NCBI GenBank assembly: GCA_002698985.1 | Contig: PAAY01000020.1 | Location: forward strand, 1-64,000 | Length of the DNA stretch: 64,000 nucleotides | Reading direction: 5' to 3' | From: Saprospirales bacterium | GTDB lineage: Bacteria; Bacteroidota; Bacteroidia; Chitinophagales; Saprospiraceae | Shown here: positions 51,901 through 60,745 of the stretch, piece after piece | How positions within the stretch are numbered: position 1 is the first letter of the stretch | How the letters are laid out: each line of letters begins with the position of its first letter | Program-made: the position numbers and the translations under genes | Notes under the pieces: model-generated | What the model was told of the DNA's origin: nothing | Databases searched by the model: none | Seen by the model: only the letters and a program-made list of their open reading frames with translations

Positions 51901-54900
51901 CGATGCGGGGTACTTCTTGTAGGATGAGCCCGAAACCACTGTGATGCTTTGGGTATTGGGCTGGATGACCTTGACCACCAGGTCTTTTACGGCAGCCAGT
52001 TTGGCGCTCAACAGTTCCAGCTCCACACCGGAGACATTGCTGCAATGGTTGTTCGCATCGTAGTTGCTGTAGATGCGCACCTGTGTCTCGGCAGGCTGTG
52101 GCTCCACATACAGGGAGTAGGAATTGTAACTGCAATCGAAAGTGCTGAGGTTGGTGGGATAGCCGTCGCAACTGTGGCCGGAGTACACCACCAGCTCGGA
52201 TGTTGCACATGAATTGTAAGTCACCGTAATCCGGTAATCATTGGAAGCGTAAGCGCTGAAATCACCCAGTTGGTAAAAGCCGCCATTCACGGGCGAGATC
52301 TCCTGGTTGGTTGAAAGGTCCTCCACTTTGGTGATGGTCAGGGCACCATTGGGGCTCACCGGGAAAATCCAGGCATTGGGACCATCGGCGTTTTTGTTGT
52401 TGGTCACGGTGATATCCCATGAAGCCGTCACGCCGGTTCCGTCCACCGTCTGGAAATTGGTGGACACCTGGATGTCGCCGCGGCGGTATTTCAGTTTGTC
52501 GGGGTTGGAACTGTACTCCGAAGTTTCGGCATTGCTGAGGCGTTCGGATTCCACGAAAGTGAAGTACCAGTACAGGTTGAATTTGGTCTCTTCCTCCAGC
52601 GTACACTCAGGATCCACAGTGATGGTGAAGGTGCCGTTGAAGCCGTCGTCGCCGTAGGTCAGGTTGCCATTCTGGAACAGCGTTTCCAGGTCGTACTGGT
52701 AGGTCTGGCCGCTGATGTCATAGGGTGTCAGTCCGGTCACCGTTTCCGACAAGGTGGAGTTGGTGTATTCGGTGCGGTAGTATTGCACTTTGGCGGTGGT
52801 GATGCTGTAACCACTCGGTATGACCACCCGCACGTTTTTCGGGTAGGCCCAGTGCCGGTATTCAAAAGGAAACAGATCGCCTCCGGCGTAATTGGTGCAG
52901 CAATCGCCGATGCTCATGTAAAAGTTCTGGGACACATTGGCGGTGCAGTTCTTGGCTGTGACCGTATTGGCAGAACCATTGCTGAAATAGTAGCCGATCA
53001 GGGTGAAGTTGCCGGCCCAGTCGTCGCATTGGTAAGCGGTGCCGTTTTCCGAAGGGCTGACATAAAAATCATTGGTGATCTGCAACTCCGTAATGGCCCC
53101 ACCGATGTTTCCAGTCACTTTGTAATAGACCGTGAGGGTCACCTGGTCGTCGTTGCCGAAGGTGAAGCCGGAAAAATCACTGCAACCGGCAGCCGCCAGG
53201 GTGGCTGGACTCAGGTCCAGGCTTACGATCCGGTCCGTGCCGCTCATGCTCTGGGTCAATGGCACGCTGGAGCAGGTCAGAGTCTGGCTGGTGCTGGCGT
53301 CCGTTACGCTCACATCGGCGTACAGCGCTACGATGGTGTCCCCGTAAGGCACGTTGGAGCTGGCGTACATGTACGACCACGACGGGAAGCTGCCGGAGGT
53401 CTTCACCGTTCCGGTAAATACGGTTTTGAAGGTGTCGTTCACCATCACCCGGTTGAGCTTGATTTTGGACATATCCAATGAACCGCTGTTGTCGGCGGCG
53501 CCGTCCTGGTCGTTGTCGGGATCGCCAAAACTTGTCCGTGCCACGGAGAAACTCTGAAATGCCAGACCTTCCGTGCAGGTGCCGGGGCAGTGCAGGTAGG
53601 TGTTCACCGTTTGCTGGCAGAACAAGGGCAGTTCATAAGGTGTGGAGCATACCCCATCCATTACGTAGTAGAGCTGCATGCCCACAGTGGCCGAGCCGTT
53701 CACATTGGGCACGGAGCAATCCAGCGTCAGCTTGAGCCGGATCTCCGCCCGCGTCAAGCTGAAGGGGATGGGGAAATCGTATTGTGCAGTTAGTTGGTCC
53801 GTATTGCTGTCGAAAGTGATGCTGCTGGCGGTCCATTGTGTGGTGCCGTTGATGAAGACGAGGTCGGCACTGTTGCCGCTCCAGGTCAGCCCATCGGGCA
53901 CGTCGAAAACCAGCTTGTAATATGGGCTGTTGCCTTCGGGCAATGTGACGCTGGCACTTGAGATGATGAACACGTATTCCCCGGTTTGACCGTCGCTGAG
54001 GTCTGATGGCGATTCGGAGAAAATGCTGAAACTCTTGCTGTAGGAAGTCAGGCCCTGCCCGGATTTGGTATAGGACTGCGTTCCGCAATTGTTTTCGCAG
54101 CTGTAGCTGTAATCCCAGCCCGCCAGGTCGATGTTGCCACAGACATCGGCGGCGCAGGTATAGCTGTCCCAGCTTACGGTGATCTGCTCGCTGGGCTGGA
54201 TGTCCGGCAGGCTGATGGTGAAGCCGGCTATGGGGTTGTTGCCGAGGCAGGAATAATTGGAAGCAGCCGTCACGCTGCTGGCATAGGCGCGGATGGAGGC
54301 CCCGCCGTCCACACTGTAATAAATGGTGCTGGTATCGATGCGGGAGTAGGCAGAAACGGGGTCCTGGGTAATGGTCAGGCTGCCATTCACGCCGGGTCCG
54401 CTGCCGCTGTTCGTAATGGTCACCGATTGCGATTGCGCATTGCCGACATCGCAAACGTCAAAATTGGCGCTGGCAGAAACGGTCACACTCGGATTGTACA
54501 GCGTGATGGTGGTATAGGGGTATTTCTTGTTGCTGTTTACCTCGCTGCCGCCACAGCCCCACACGGCATTCAGGGTGGACTGGGTGCTGGTGCAGCCCGT
54601 GGCTTTGATGGTCTGAGTGATGGTGATGGATTCGTTCTGATCGAAATATCCATCACCATCGCCAATGGCCGTGAAATCACTTACCGACACAGTAATCTCT
54701 TCCGTGTTTGTATTGAGGGTGCCCACGTCGGTGCCTACCACTTGCAGGTTGCTGTCGTGGGTGTCTTTCAGGGTGAAAGAAGTGGCAGCACCGTAGCCGC
54801 CGTTCACGATGGTCACCTGCCGGGTGAAGGTCTGACCTGCATACACCGAAGCCGACATGCTGTTTACGGTGGTGATGCTCAGCGCCGGGTAATATAGGGT

Positions 54901-55377
54901 GTAACTGTTGGTCTGAGTGGTATCGGCGCCCCCGGTATAGGTGGCGGTTACCGTATTCCTGAGCACGCCGCCTCCGGTAACGTAGTTATAGGCATCCATG
55001 TCCGCATCGGCTTCAATTCTAAAGCTGAGCGTGGCGCCGTCAGAAAGGTCGCTGGCGCTGAAAGTGATGTCTTCGGTGTTGGAAACGCTTTGTTCCGAAA
55101 CGCTGCCACCGGTCACGTTGCTCAAACTGCCAACCGAATAGTCGATTCCGGAAGGCAGCTGCACCCTGATGGTCAGGTTCGAAAGCGTACTGCCGGTATT
55201 GTTCGTAAGGGAGATGTCAAAATTCTCTGTGCCGAGACAAACGCTGATGTTGGACGGCACGGTGTTGTTCCAGGTGATGGATTGACCGGAAAGCAGGTTT
55301 GCAAATGCAAAAAAAGAAAGCAGGCCAACGATTTTCATTGCCTGCAAGCTCCACTTTCGGGGTAAATGATGTTTCAT
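48901..55377 (-). CDS. Giant T9SS-secreted surface protein with FG-GAP/VCBS and ASPIC/UnbV modules
   Basis: 2158 residues. The signal peptide ends FANLLSGQS. Residues about 35-1240 are beta-sandwich, DUF11-like modules rich in Thr, Ser and Asn. About 1245-1610 hold seven FG-GAP/VCBS repeats of about 52 residues (WADYDNDGDLDLFVAN, NNGDGTFTKI), each with a Ca2+-binding Asp loop. About 1612-1706 is an ASPIC/UnbV domain (WPSGYEQ), about 1712-1792 an SdrD_B-like domain (GTAYFDENGNCTKD), then DUF11 and DUF7619-like domains (FDPNDILVNPEGY), and from 2072 a T9SS sorting domain. It is probably an adhesin or matrix protein. It is encoded beside the exopolysaccharide cluster, on the same strand. Confidence 0.9.
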   Translation of the reverse strand: MKHHLPRKWSLQAMKIVGLLSFFAFANLLSGQSITWNNTVPSNISVCLGTENFDISLTNNTGSTLSNLTIRVQLPSGIDYSVGSLSNVTGGSVSEQSVSNTEDITFSASDLSDGATLSFRIEADADMDAYNYVTGGGVLRNTVTATYTGGADTTQTNSYTLYYPALSITTVNSMSASVYAGQTFTRQVTIVNGGYGAATSFTLKDTHDSNLQVVGTDVGTLNTNTEEITVSVSDFTAIGDGDGYFDQNESITITQTIKATGCTSTQSTLNAVWGCGGSEVNSNKKYPYTTITLYNPSVTVSASANFDVCDVGNAQSQSVTITNSGSGPGVNGSLTITQDPVSAYSRIDTSTIYYSVDGGASIRAYASSVTAASNYSCLGNNPIAGFTISLPDIQPSEQITVSWDSYTCAADVCGNIDLAGWDYSYSCENNCGTQSYTKSGQGLTSYSKSFSIFSESPSDLSDGQTGEYVFIISSASVTLPEGNSPYYKLVFDVPDGLTWSGNSADLVFINGTTQWTASSITFDSNTDQLTAQYDFPIPFSLTRAEIRLKLTLDCSVPNVNGSATVGMQLYYVMDGVCSTPYELPLFCQQTVNTYLHCPGTCTEGLAFQSFSVARTSFGDPDNDQDGAADNSGSLDMSKIKLNRVMVNDTFKTVFTGTVKTSGSFPSWSYMYASSNVPYGDTIVALYADVSVTDASTSQTLTCSSVPLTQSMSGTDRIVSLDLSPATLAAAGCSDFSGFTFGNDDQVTLTVYYKVTGNIGGAITELQITNDFYVSPSENGTAYQCDDWAGNFTLIGYYFSNGSANTVTAKNCTANVSQNFYMSIGDCCTNYAGGDLFPFEYRHWAYPKNVRVVIPSGYSITTAKVQYYRTEYTNSTLSETVTGLTPYDISGQTYQYDLETLFQNGNLTYGDDGFNGTFTITVDPECTLEEETKFNLYWYFTFVESERLSNAETSEYSSNPDKLKYRRGDIQVSTNFQTVDGTGVTASWDITVTNNKNADGPNAWIFPVSPNGALTITKVEDLSTNQEISPVNGGFYQLGDFSAYASNDYRITVTYNSCATSELVVYSGHSCDGYPTNLSTFDCSYNSYSLYVEPQPAETQVRIYSNYDANNHCSNVSGVELELLSAKLAAVKDLVVKVIQPNTQSITVVSGSSYKKYPASGSYTSVSDPSYSGGTYTYTIASLDSIINADGLVGITNTSANTLRLKFDIQLEGNFTPGEFLTFEILSKRNCGDTLPTLRLAYDPTALFEEVTGVGLTTSTDNWASTWADYDGDGDPDLFITTRDPNQTNELYKNNGDGTFTRITSGSIVTDQASSMAATWGDYDNDGDLDVFVANNIGYANFLYRNEGDGTFTKIQNDPIVSDLGYAHGAAWGDYNNDGYLDLFVASFFASRFNLLYKNNGDGTFTLDGNNAVAKEAASSVSGFWADYNNDGWLDLFVANNNAENNLLYKNTGNGNFEKITTGDIVNDGGYSVGASWADYDNDGDLDLFVANSGDHDNFLYRNNGDGTFTKITSGDIVNDGGHSHGSAWADYDNDGYLDLFVANDQDNDNFLYRNNGDGTFTKIENPITLAGGYSFGSSWADYDLDGDVDLFIGNRNDNSNLLFKNVKGDCNSYLCINLVGTVSNKAAIGAKVKVKATVNGSTFWQMREISSQTGGGVGGQNELKVIFGLGDASTVDSVLVIWPSGYEQALANQSVNQCLTITEDNASEICGTAYFDENGNCTKDAGENGIPNVKITLTPGDIVTYTGSDGTYSVHVNPGTYTITQTVGANWSMRCPNTQGTQSVTVSGIGQQYCGKDFGNTPTCSLPELNVEVATTAHRIGFHNLLGLSYSNDGATAATGATLKLVLPSARLTPTESTVNWTSTSGDTLIWSLGTLEPGNKGTIYIIYTVDANTPVGDTLQLDALLDANESDCDNSDNSYQEISMAVGAFDPNDILVNPEGYISNDQWLTYKIRFQNVGNQVVNTVRVEDELPATLDLSTLELGVASHHYQFQTEGRKLIWTFPAINLPDSVSNEPQSHGFAIFRIKPAAGLLPGDEIHNSANIFFDNLEPVKTNTVINTIKAFEDLRYKDIRQLHIYPNPSGRNKATVTFQSGSHLTQNTVLTVVTVYNMAGQPVLRLDGIGSRYAELDLSGMIPGNYLVKGVDESGRLYFGKLQVF
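50560..51630 (-). repeat. Seven tandem FG-GAP repeat units in the giant gene
   Basis: Units of about 156-159 bp. The fifth and sixth units are the most alike at the DNA level, including the segment encoding FLYRNNGDGTFTKI, which suggests recent duplication. Confidence 0.85.
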
Positions 55378-55501
55378 AGTTATGTTTTTGTCTTTGACAG
55401 GAGTGAACAGTTCATTGATATGTGTCCAGTTGACACAAAAAGCAGGTCAATTCGCTAACTGTTTGTTATGGAAAGATTTACGAAGGGTGTTTGCCTTCAT
55501 T

Positions 55502-56683
55502 TTATCCCAAATTGGGAACCATTGTCGCCTCACTGGAAGTGGATGACTCAGCCGGGGCGCTGAGCGGTTCTTCCTGCAGGTACAGCCGGTACAACTGCCG
55601 GCAGATGTTCTTCCAGTCGAAGGCCTCGGCCACCATTTTTCGGGCATTGCGGCCCAGCCGGGCCAGTTTATTTTCATTGAAAAGTCTGCAAGCCTCTTCC
55701 ATGGCAAGGGTCACCGGTTCTTCGCCCAGTTCTGACAGTGGAATGCCCGCGTTGTATTTTCTGATGAAGCTGTTGATGTTGGTGGGCTCGCTCGTCAGGC
55801 AGGGCAGCCCCAGTGCTGCTGCTTCCAGCACTGCCATCGGAAAGCCCTCCATGCGGGAAGTGTGCAGGAATACATCGCCACGGGCCATGAGGTGGTATTT
55901 CTCATCGCCGTACCGGGCGCCATGCCAGGTAACGTGGTCCTCTATACCCAATTCTTTGGTCAGCGCCTGCAATACAGGCCGGTCAGCGCCGTCACCAATC
56001 AGCTCCAGTCTGGCCCGGTGGCCCATTTTGATGAGCCTGGCGAATCCCCGAAGCATGTAGTCGAGGCCTTTGTGGTAGCTGTCTATCCTTCCGCAAAAGC
56101 TGAAAACCGGATATTCGTTTTTCGCCGGCTCGATGCCGGAAGGTATCTCGTCCAGGTCCATGCCGTTGGGGATGAGCACCTTCTGTGGCACCTTCATCAG
56201 GCTGTCGATGAAGGTGTACTCCTGCTCTCCGAGCAATTGCACCGCATGGGCATTGCGGATGACCGTTCGCTCAAAAAGATTGAAGTAGATCCGTTTTCGC
56301 CACTTGCTCTGCTGCATGGCTGCAGCCGTGAGTGCCCCGTGCGGGGTGTACACATAGCGCAGGCCTCTTTTCTTCAGCAATCTTGAAATGTGGTAGAATT
56401 CCGGAATGAAAGAACCGTGGATGTGAAACACGGTGTTTTCACTCGCTTGCGCAATGGCGGCACGCAGCTCCCCGTCCAGCTTCAGCTTGTTGGGCATCTG
56501 CCTGAACAATTTGGTGGCAAATGGCCGTGGCGGGTAATTGTGCTCCAGCGAATTGGCAATGCCCCAGACCTCCACATCGTAACCCAGTTCATACTGATGC
56601 AGGGCCAGTTTGTATGCTACCTTGTTCACCCCGTTCATGCGGTCGGGGTTGGCTTTTCCGAGTACGAGTTGGATGATTTTCAT
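55502..56683 (-). CDS. Glycosyltransferase family 4 protein
   Basis: 393 residues. A GT-B fold enzyme with an N-terminal acceptor domain (NGVNKVAYKLALHQYELGYD) and a C-terminal nucleotide-sugar domain. The GT4 E-x7-E type motif is GFPMAVLEAAALGLPCL near 275-291; SFCGRIDSYHKGLDYMLRGF near 195 is also typical. It probably adds a sugar during exopolysaccharide synthesis on the cytoplasmic side. It is the last gene of the cluster wza-wzc-flippase-GT4 on the minus strand. The 323-bp gap to the flippase is filled with repeats, so it may have its own promoter. Confidence 0.93.
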   Translation of the reverse strand: MKIIQLVLGKANPDRMNGVNKVAYKLALHQYELGYDVEVWGIANSLEHNYPPRPFATKLFRQMPNKLKLDGELRAAIAQASENTVFHIHGSFIPEFYHISRLLKKRGLRYVYTPHGALTAAAMQQSKWRKRIYFNLFERTVIRNAHAVQLLGEQEYTFIDSLMKVPQKVLIPNGMDLDEIPSGIEPAKNEYPVFSFCGRIDSYHKGLDYMLRGFARLIKMGHRARLELIGDGADRPVLQALTKELGIEDHVTWHGARYGDEKYHLMARGDVFLHTSRMEGFPMAVLEAAALGLPCLTSEPTNINSFIRKYNAGIPLSELGEEPVTLAMEEACRLFNENKLARLGRNARKMVAEAFDWKNICRQLYRLYLQEEPLSAPAESSTSSEATMVPNLG

Positions 56684-56686
56684 GTT

Positions 56687-56766
56687 TGAGGATTATTAGG
56701 ATTATGGGGATTATTAGGATTATAGAGGATTATAGAGGATTATAGAGGATTATAGAGGATTATGGG
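56687..56766 (-). repeat. ATAATCC-type repeat upstream of the GT4 gene
   Basis: On the minus strand, six or more units of ATAATCCTCT/ATAATCCTA end a few nt before the ATG at 56683. Confidence 0.88.
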
Positions 56767-57014
56767 GGTTGTAAGTTGTAGGTTGTAGGTTGTAGGTTAG
56801 CGGAGCTACTCTGTTTTCAACTCCCGTAACTCTGTGGTTTATACAGGATTATGGAGGTTGTAAGTTGTAAGTTAGCAGAGCTACTCTGTTCAACTCTGTT
56901 TTTAACTCTGATTACTCTGTGGTTAATAAAGTGTAGAGTTGAGAGTTTGGAGGTGCTAGCTCTCCCACGAGTTACGCGTCACGAGTTACGCGTCACGCGT
57001 CACGAATCACGTCC
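56767..57014 (-). repeat. Mosaic of short repeats between flippase and GT4 genes
   Basis: It contains GTTGTAG/GTTGTAA heptamers (about 56767-56800 and 56860-56875), ACTCTG-rich units (about 56810-56930) and, from 56971 to 57014, a CGTGACGCGTAACT-type repeat that supplies the flippase stop codon. I see no gene in it. Confidence 0.8.
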
Positions 57015-58344
57015 CGCTGCTGGCAGCCAGCTTTGTGGCTTCACCGTTGACTTTTTTCGCTTTTTCGAGGGGGACTTCTTTGGCCTGGGGCTTGGCCGGT
57101 TTTTTCCGAAGGTAATAGACATAGACACCCAGGGTGATGAACTGGGAGACCATGAGACCGGCAATGACACCCACGTCACCAAATTGACCGACGAGGGGGA
57201 AGGCAAGAGCAAGACTTACGATGGCGCTGAGCAGGTAAGCCTTGAAAATGGGCGATGTAACGGCCTGACTGCGCAGGGCATAACGCAGCGGATACCCGAT
57301 GAACACAAACAGGTACAGCACCGCATAGCCACTCACCAGGTAGTTGTAGGGCAGGTATTCCGGCCCGTACAGCCAACTGATGAGCTTGGGGGCCAATGTG
57401 CTGAGCATTGCCAGAATGGCGACGAAAGGAATGCTCATCAGTAGGGTCATCTGGCGCAGGTAGGCATTCATACGCTTTTTACCGTAGGTAAAGAATTGCC
57501 GGGCAGCTTCGGCCGGAACGATGTTCTCCATGGCCAGAAACAGCACGTGGCTCAATCCGACCATGTTCTGTGCCATGCGCAAGGCGCCCACAGCCACCGG
57601 TCCGAGCAGGCTTGCGGCAGCCACCAGAAAGATATTGCCAGCAAACCACTGCAACACCGAAGTGCCCAGCAACCAAATCGAGTAGTGATAATGCTCCTTT
57701 ACGGCTTTTTGGAATTTCAATTCCCAGTTGAAGCTGATTCCTTTTACAGAATCGGGGTTTTTGACGAAGACAATTACACCTATCAGCAAGCCAAGAATAC
57801 TTCCCAGGGCATACCCCAAGAGGGCAATACCAATGGTAACGTCAAACAGCAGCAATGAACCAAACAAGACAGCGTACAAAGCCCCATCCATCAGAAGGGG
57901 GGCGATAAAGAGCTTGCGGATGAAAAAGGTTTTGCGAAGAAAATCGTGCAGCAGGTAAAAAGTGGTGGCCAGAAAGGCATGGGGCAGGTAATCTGTCCAG
58001 TGCGGCCATTGCGGGTTTTCCCTTACGATGAAGGTAACCACCGTTGTCAGCAGGAGTAATACAATTGTTATGAGTGCCTGGATGTAGAACACGCCCTGGC
58101 GGTAGCGATTTTTGAAACGGCCCATGAATTTAGACGCAAAGGTCATCATGGGTTGGGTCATGAATGCCTGGTGCAGGCTCAGGGCCAGTAAGACACCCAC
58201 CCACATCAGGCTGAAGATTCCAAAGCCTTCGAGGCCCAGCGCTCTGGCCAGCAAGACGCCTACCAGGAAATTGCCTCCGCTTACCATTGCCTGGTCTGCC
58301 AGTACCAGGAGTTTTGCCTTGTGAAGTAAAAGATAACGGCTCAT
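57007..58344 (-). CDS. Wzx-type polysaccharide flippase
   Basis: 445 residues with about 12 transmembrane segments and the layout of the MATE/MVF-like polysaccharide transporter family (GNFLVGVLLARALGLEGFGIFSLMW at the N-terminus, key part 23-47). It should move lipid-linked oligosaccharide across the inner membrane. The C-terminus is a lysine-rich tail (KKPAKPQAKEVPLEKAKK). The stop codon and the sequence after it belong to a repeat. It follows the Wzc-like gene by 67 bp in the same direction. Confidence 0.9.
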   Translation of the reverse strand: MSRYLLLHKAKLLVLADQAMVSGGNFLVGVLLARALGLEGFGIFSLMWVGVLLALSLHQAFMTQPMMTFASKFMGRFKNRYRQGVFYIQALITIVLLLLTTVVTFIVRENPQWPHWTDYLPHAFLATTFYLLHDFLRKTFFIRKLFIAPLLMDGALYAVLFGSLLLFDVTIGIALLGYALGSILGLLIGVIVFVKNPDSVKGISFNWELKFQKAVKEHYHYSIWLLGTSVLQWFAGNIFLVAAASLLGPVAVGALRMAQNMVGLSHVLFLAMENIVPAEAARQFFTYGKKRMNAYLRQMTLLMSIPFVAILAMLSTLAPKLISWLYGPEYLPYNYLVSGYAVLYLFVFIGYPLRYALRSQAVTSPIFKAYLLSAIVSLALAFPLVGQFGDVGVIAGLMVSQFITLGVYVYYLRKKPAKPQAKEVPLEKAKKVNGEATKLAASSGT

Positions 58345-58411
58345 AACTTGTGCTTTAGGTGGATCATTTCATTGTGCTTTGCAGGTTGTTTTCATGTTGT
58401 TATTCAGGGTT

Positions 58412-60715
58412 TCAGCTTAGTGCGGGGGCGGGTTTTCGCTTTTTCAGGTAGCGGGCGTAAGCGCCTTTTTTGGCCTTTTGCCTTACGCCGTTCAGTACCA
58501 GGTATAGGTTCGGAATCTGGAATGAATCCAGCAGTTCGTTGATCGGTTTCAGTTGCCGCAGGCGTGTGGTGCCTTTGCGGATCAGAAACAGGTTGGCGGT
58601 GCTCTTCCGCATCAGCACGATGCTGTCGTCAAAAAGCCCGATGGGAGCCACATCCACGATGACCATGTCGAAATGCCAACGCAGGTCGTGGATGATGTCC
58701 AGGGCTTTGGCGGAAAAGACCTTGCCTTCCAGGCTGTCGTCGTACTGGCCGGCCGGAATGAAGTAGAGGTTCTCATCGGAGGTGTTTTGCACCAGGTCCA
58801 AGGCGTGGCGGTCGCTTTTGATCGCTTCGCAAAAACCATCGGAATTGTCCATGCCTAGTTCTTCGTGCAATTCTGGTTTGCGCACGTCGAGGTCCAGCAA
58901 CAGCACCTTGTAGCCATAAGCTGCCATCGCTTTCGCAATGCGGGCACTCACGAAAGTCTTGCCTTCATTGGGCATGTTGGAGCTCAGCACAAAGAGCTGC
59001 GCCTGCCCCTTCGTTTCGGGTTTTGGCAGATCCCGCAGGTTGGCCGTCAGGCCCGACACCAGTGAAAAACCCGGAGGGGTCTTGCGGGTCAGCCGGTACA
59101 CCTCGCCGATGATGGGGTATTGGGGGAGTTTCTCTTCCAGCTCGTCTTTCGAGCTGACGGTTTCTTTCACATAGCTGCGCAAATAGGCGTAAAACATGCC
59201 CGCCAGCAGCGCCAGCAAAAAGGCCATTCCGTAATAGAGCGACTTGTTGGGTGCCACGGTGGCCTTGGGCCGGACGGCGTGTTCTATGATCTTGTGCGGA
59301 AACAGGTCGGATTGCTGCATGATGGACAGCTCCGTGTACTTCCGCATGAGGTAATTGTACAGTGCCTCGTTGAGAGCCACCTGCCGTTGCAGCACCACCA
59401 ACTGGCGCTCCTTTTCCGGAAAGCGCTCCACTTTCTGGTTCACTTCCGCAATTTGGGATTCCAGTTCCAGGGTTTTCTGTTGCAGGTTTTCCAGGGTGGA
59501 GTTCACCGATTCGTTCAGGAAGGCCCTCGTTTCTTTGATCTTCTGGTCCAGGTTCAGGATGAGGGGGTGCTGCAGGGTGTATTTCTGCAGGTAGTCCTGC
59601 CGCTGCTCTTCGTAAGACTGCGCCTTCAGGTAGCTGCCCCGAAAAATCGGGTCTGACAGCGCTTCGAAGTTGGGGCTGAAATCGCTGAGGCTGTTGCCGG
59701 AGAGCAGGTATTCCTGCAGGCGTTTCAGCTCCGAGGTTTTCATGTCCAGGTCCACCTTCTGGAGGTTGAGTTGGGTCAGTTCCCGCAGTACGGCATCGGT
59801 TTCCTGGGTGGAGTTGATGAGCTGGTTTTCAGAGCGGTAGCCGGCCAGCCCGGCCTCGGCATCGCCTAGGCGTTTTTTGACGACTTCCAGCTGTTTTTCA
59901 AGGTATTCGAGGGTTTCGGCCACCTGCTGTTCCCGGCTCTTCCGGCCTTCTTCGATGTAGGTCTTCATCAGGGTGTTGACGAAGGTCTGCGCCTTTTCGG
60001 GCAGTTCGTGGTTGAAATAGACCTTGATGATGGACACCTCTTTGTCAACGGGTTTCACGAAGAGCTTGTCGCTTTTGTATTGCCCGATGAGGGCATCCTC
60101 GCTGTTCACTTTCAGGGCAAAGAGGTCGCCCGGTTTCAGGCTGTTGGGCTTTAGCTTCAGAAAAGCAGAATCCGGCTCGATGGTGAGCAAAAGGCCGTTC
60201 TTCTCAATCAACTGCCCCTGATCCACGATGGTGGCATGGGCAGAGTCTTTTGGTGAGCCGTCGAAAAAACGGAAGCGGCCCTCGCCGAGGTAATCGAAAT
60301 AAATCGTTTTATCCAGCGCTTTGTCGTCGTTGACACCGTAGTCTATCTTAAACGGCCGCTCTTCGTAAATCTCCGAGAGCCGCACATCGCCTACCCTGTA
60401 GGTGGTCAGTTCCCAGTGCAGGTTTTCCAGGGTTTTGCGGATGAGGTCACGGGTTTGAAACACTTCCACCTCCGCCAGAAAGTTTTCGTTCTGCCGGGGC
60501 AGGTTTTTCTCGTTTTCTTCGCCAAACAGGTTGATGGCAGCCTGGGTGTAGTTCAGGTTGTTGATCTTGATGGCACCGCCGGCGCGGTACTCCGGCGTCA
60601 TGTAAGTCACTGCCCTTCGGGTAACGAGAATAGCAATGGTGATCAGCCCGATCAGCACCGGGGAGGCCTTGAGCAAAGGCCTTATGATCATCTTGTATTC
60701 TTTGTTGAAGGTCAT
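58412..60715 (-). CDS. Wzc-like exopolysaccharide co-polymerase with BY-kinase-type domain
   Basis: 767 residues. TM1 is near 16-32, a Wzz domain follows, then long coiled coils and a GNVR motif region (about 230-480), TM2 near 495-515 and a C-terminal P-loop domain. Walker A is MPNEGKTF, A' is LLLDLDVRKPEL, and Walker B is VIVDVAPIG, where the usual PP is AP. BY-kinases normally end in a tyrosine cluster; here only two Tyr (GAYARYLKKRK) are present, so autophosphorylation control may be reduced. It lies 30 bp after the Wza-like gene, as expected for a capsule/EPS export pair. Confidence 0.92.
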   Translation of the reverse strand: MTFNKEYKMIIRPLLKASPVLIGLITIAILVTRRAVTYMTPEYRAGGAIKINNLNYTQAAINLFGEENEKNLPRQNENFLAEVEVFQTRDLIRKTLENLHWELTTYRVGDVRLSEIYEERPFKIDYGVNDDKALDKTIYFDYLGEGRFRFFDGSPKDSAHATIVDQGQLIEKNGLLLTIEPDSAFLKLKPNSLKPGDLFALKVNSEDALIGQYKSDKLFVKPVDKEVSIIKVYFNHELPEKAQTFVNTLMKTYIEEGRKSREQQVAETLEYLEKQLEVVKKRLGDAEAGLAGYRSENQLINSTQETDAVLRELTQLNLQKVDLDMKTSELKRLQEYLLSGNSLSDFSPNFEALSDPIFRGSYLKAQSYEEQRQDYLQKYTLQHPLILNLDQKIKETRAFLNESVNSTLENLQQKTLELESQIAEVNQKVERFPEKERQLVVLQRQVALNEALYNYLMRKYTELSIMQQSDLFPHKIIEHAVRPKATVAPNKSLYYGMAFLLALLAGMFYAYLRSYVKETVSSKDELEEKLPQYPIIGEVYRLTRKTPPGFSLVSGLTANLRDLPKPETKGQAQLFVLSSNMPNEGKTFVSARIAKAMAAYGYKVLLLDLDVRKPELHEELGMDNSDGFCEAIKSDRHALDLVQNTSDENLYFIPAGQYDDSLEGKVFSAKALDIIHDLRWHFDMVIVDVAPIGLFDDSIVLMRKSTANLFLIRKGTTRLRQLKPINELLDSFQIPNLYLVLNGVRQKAKKGAYARYLKKRKPAPALS

Positions 60716-60745
60716 GTTGTTACAGTGTCTGCCTGGATTATTCGT

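Noticed and set aside
52783-53481. 232-codon plus-strand frame inside the giant gene
   Set aside because: Antisense to a continuous 2158-codon gene; no motif or start context supports it.
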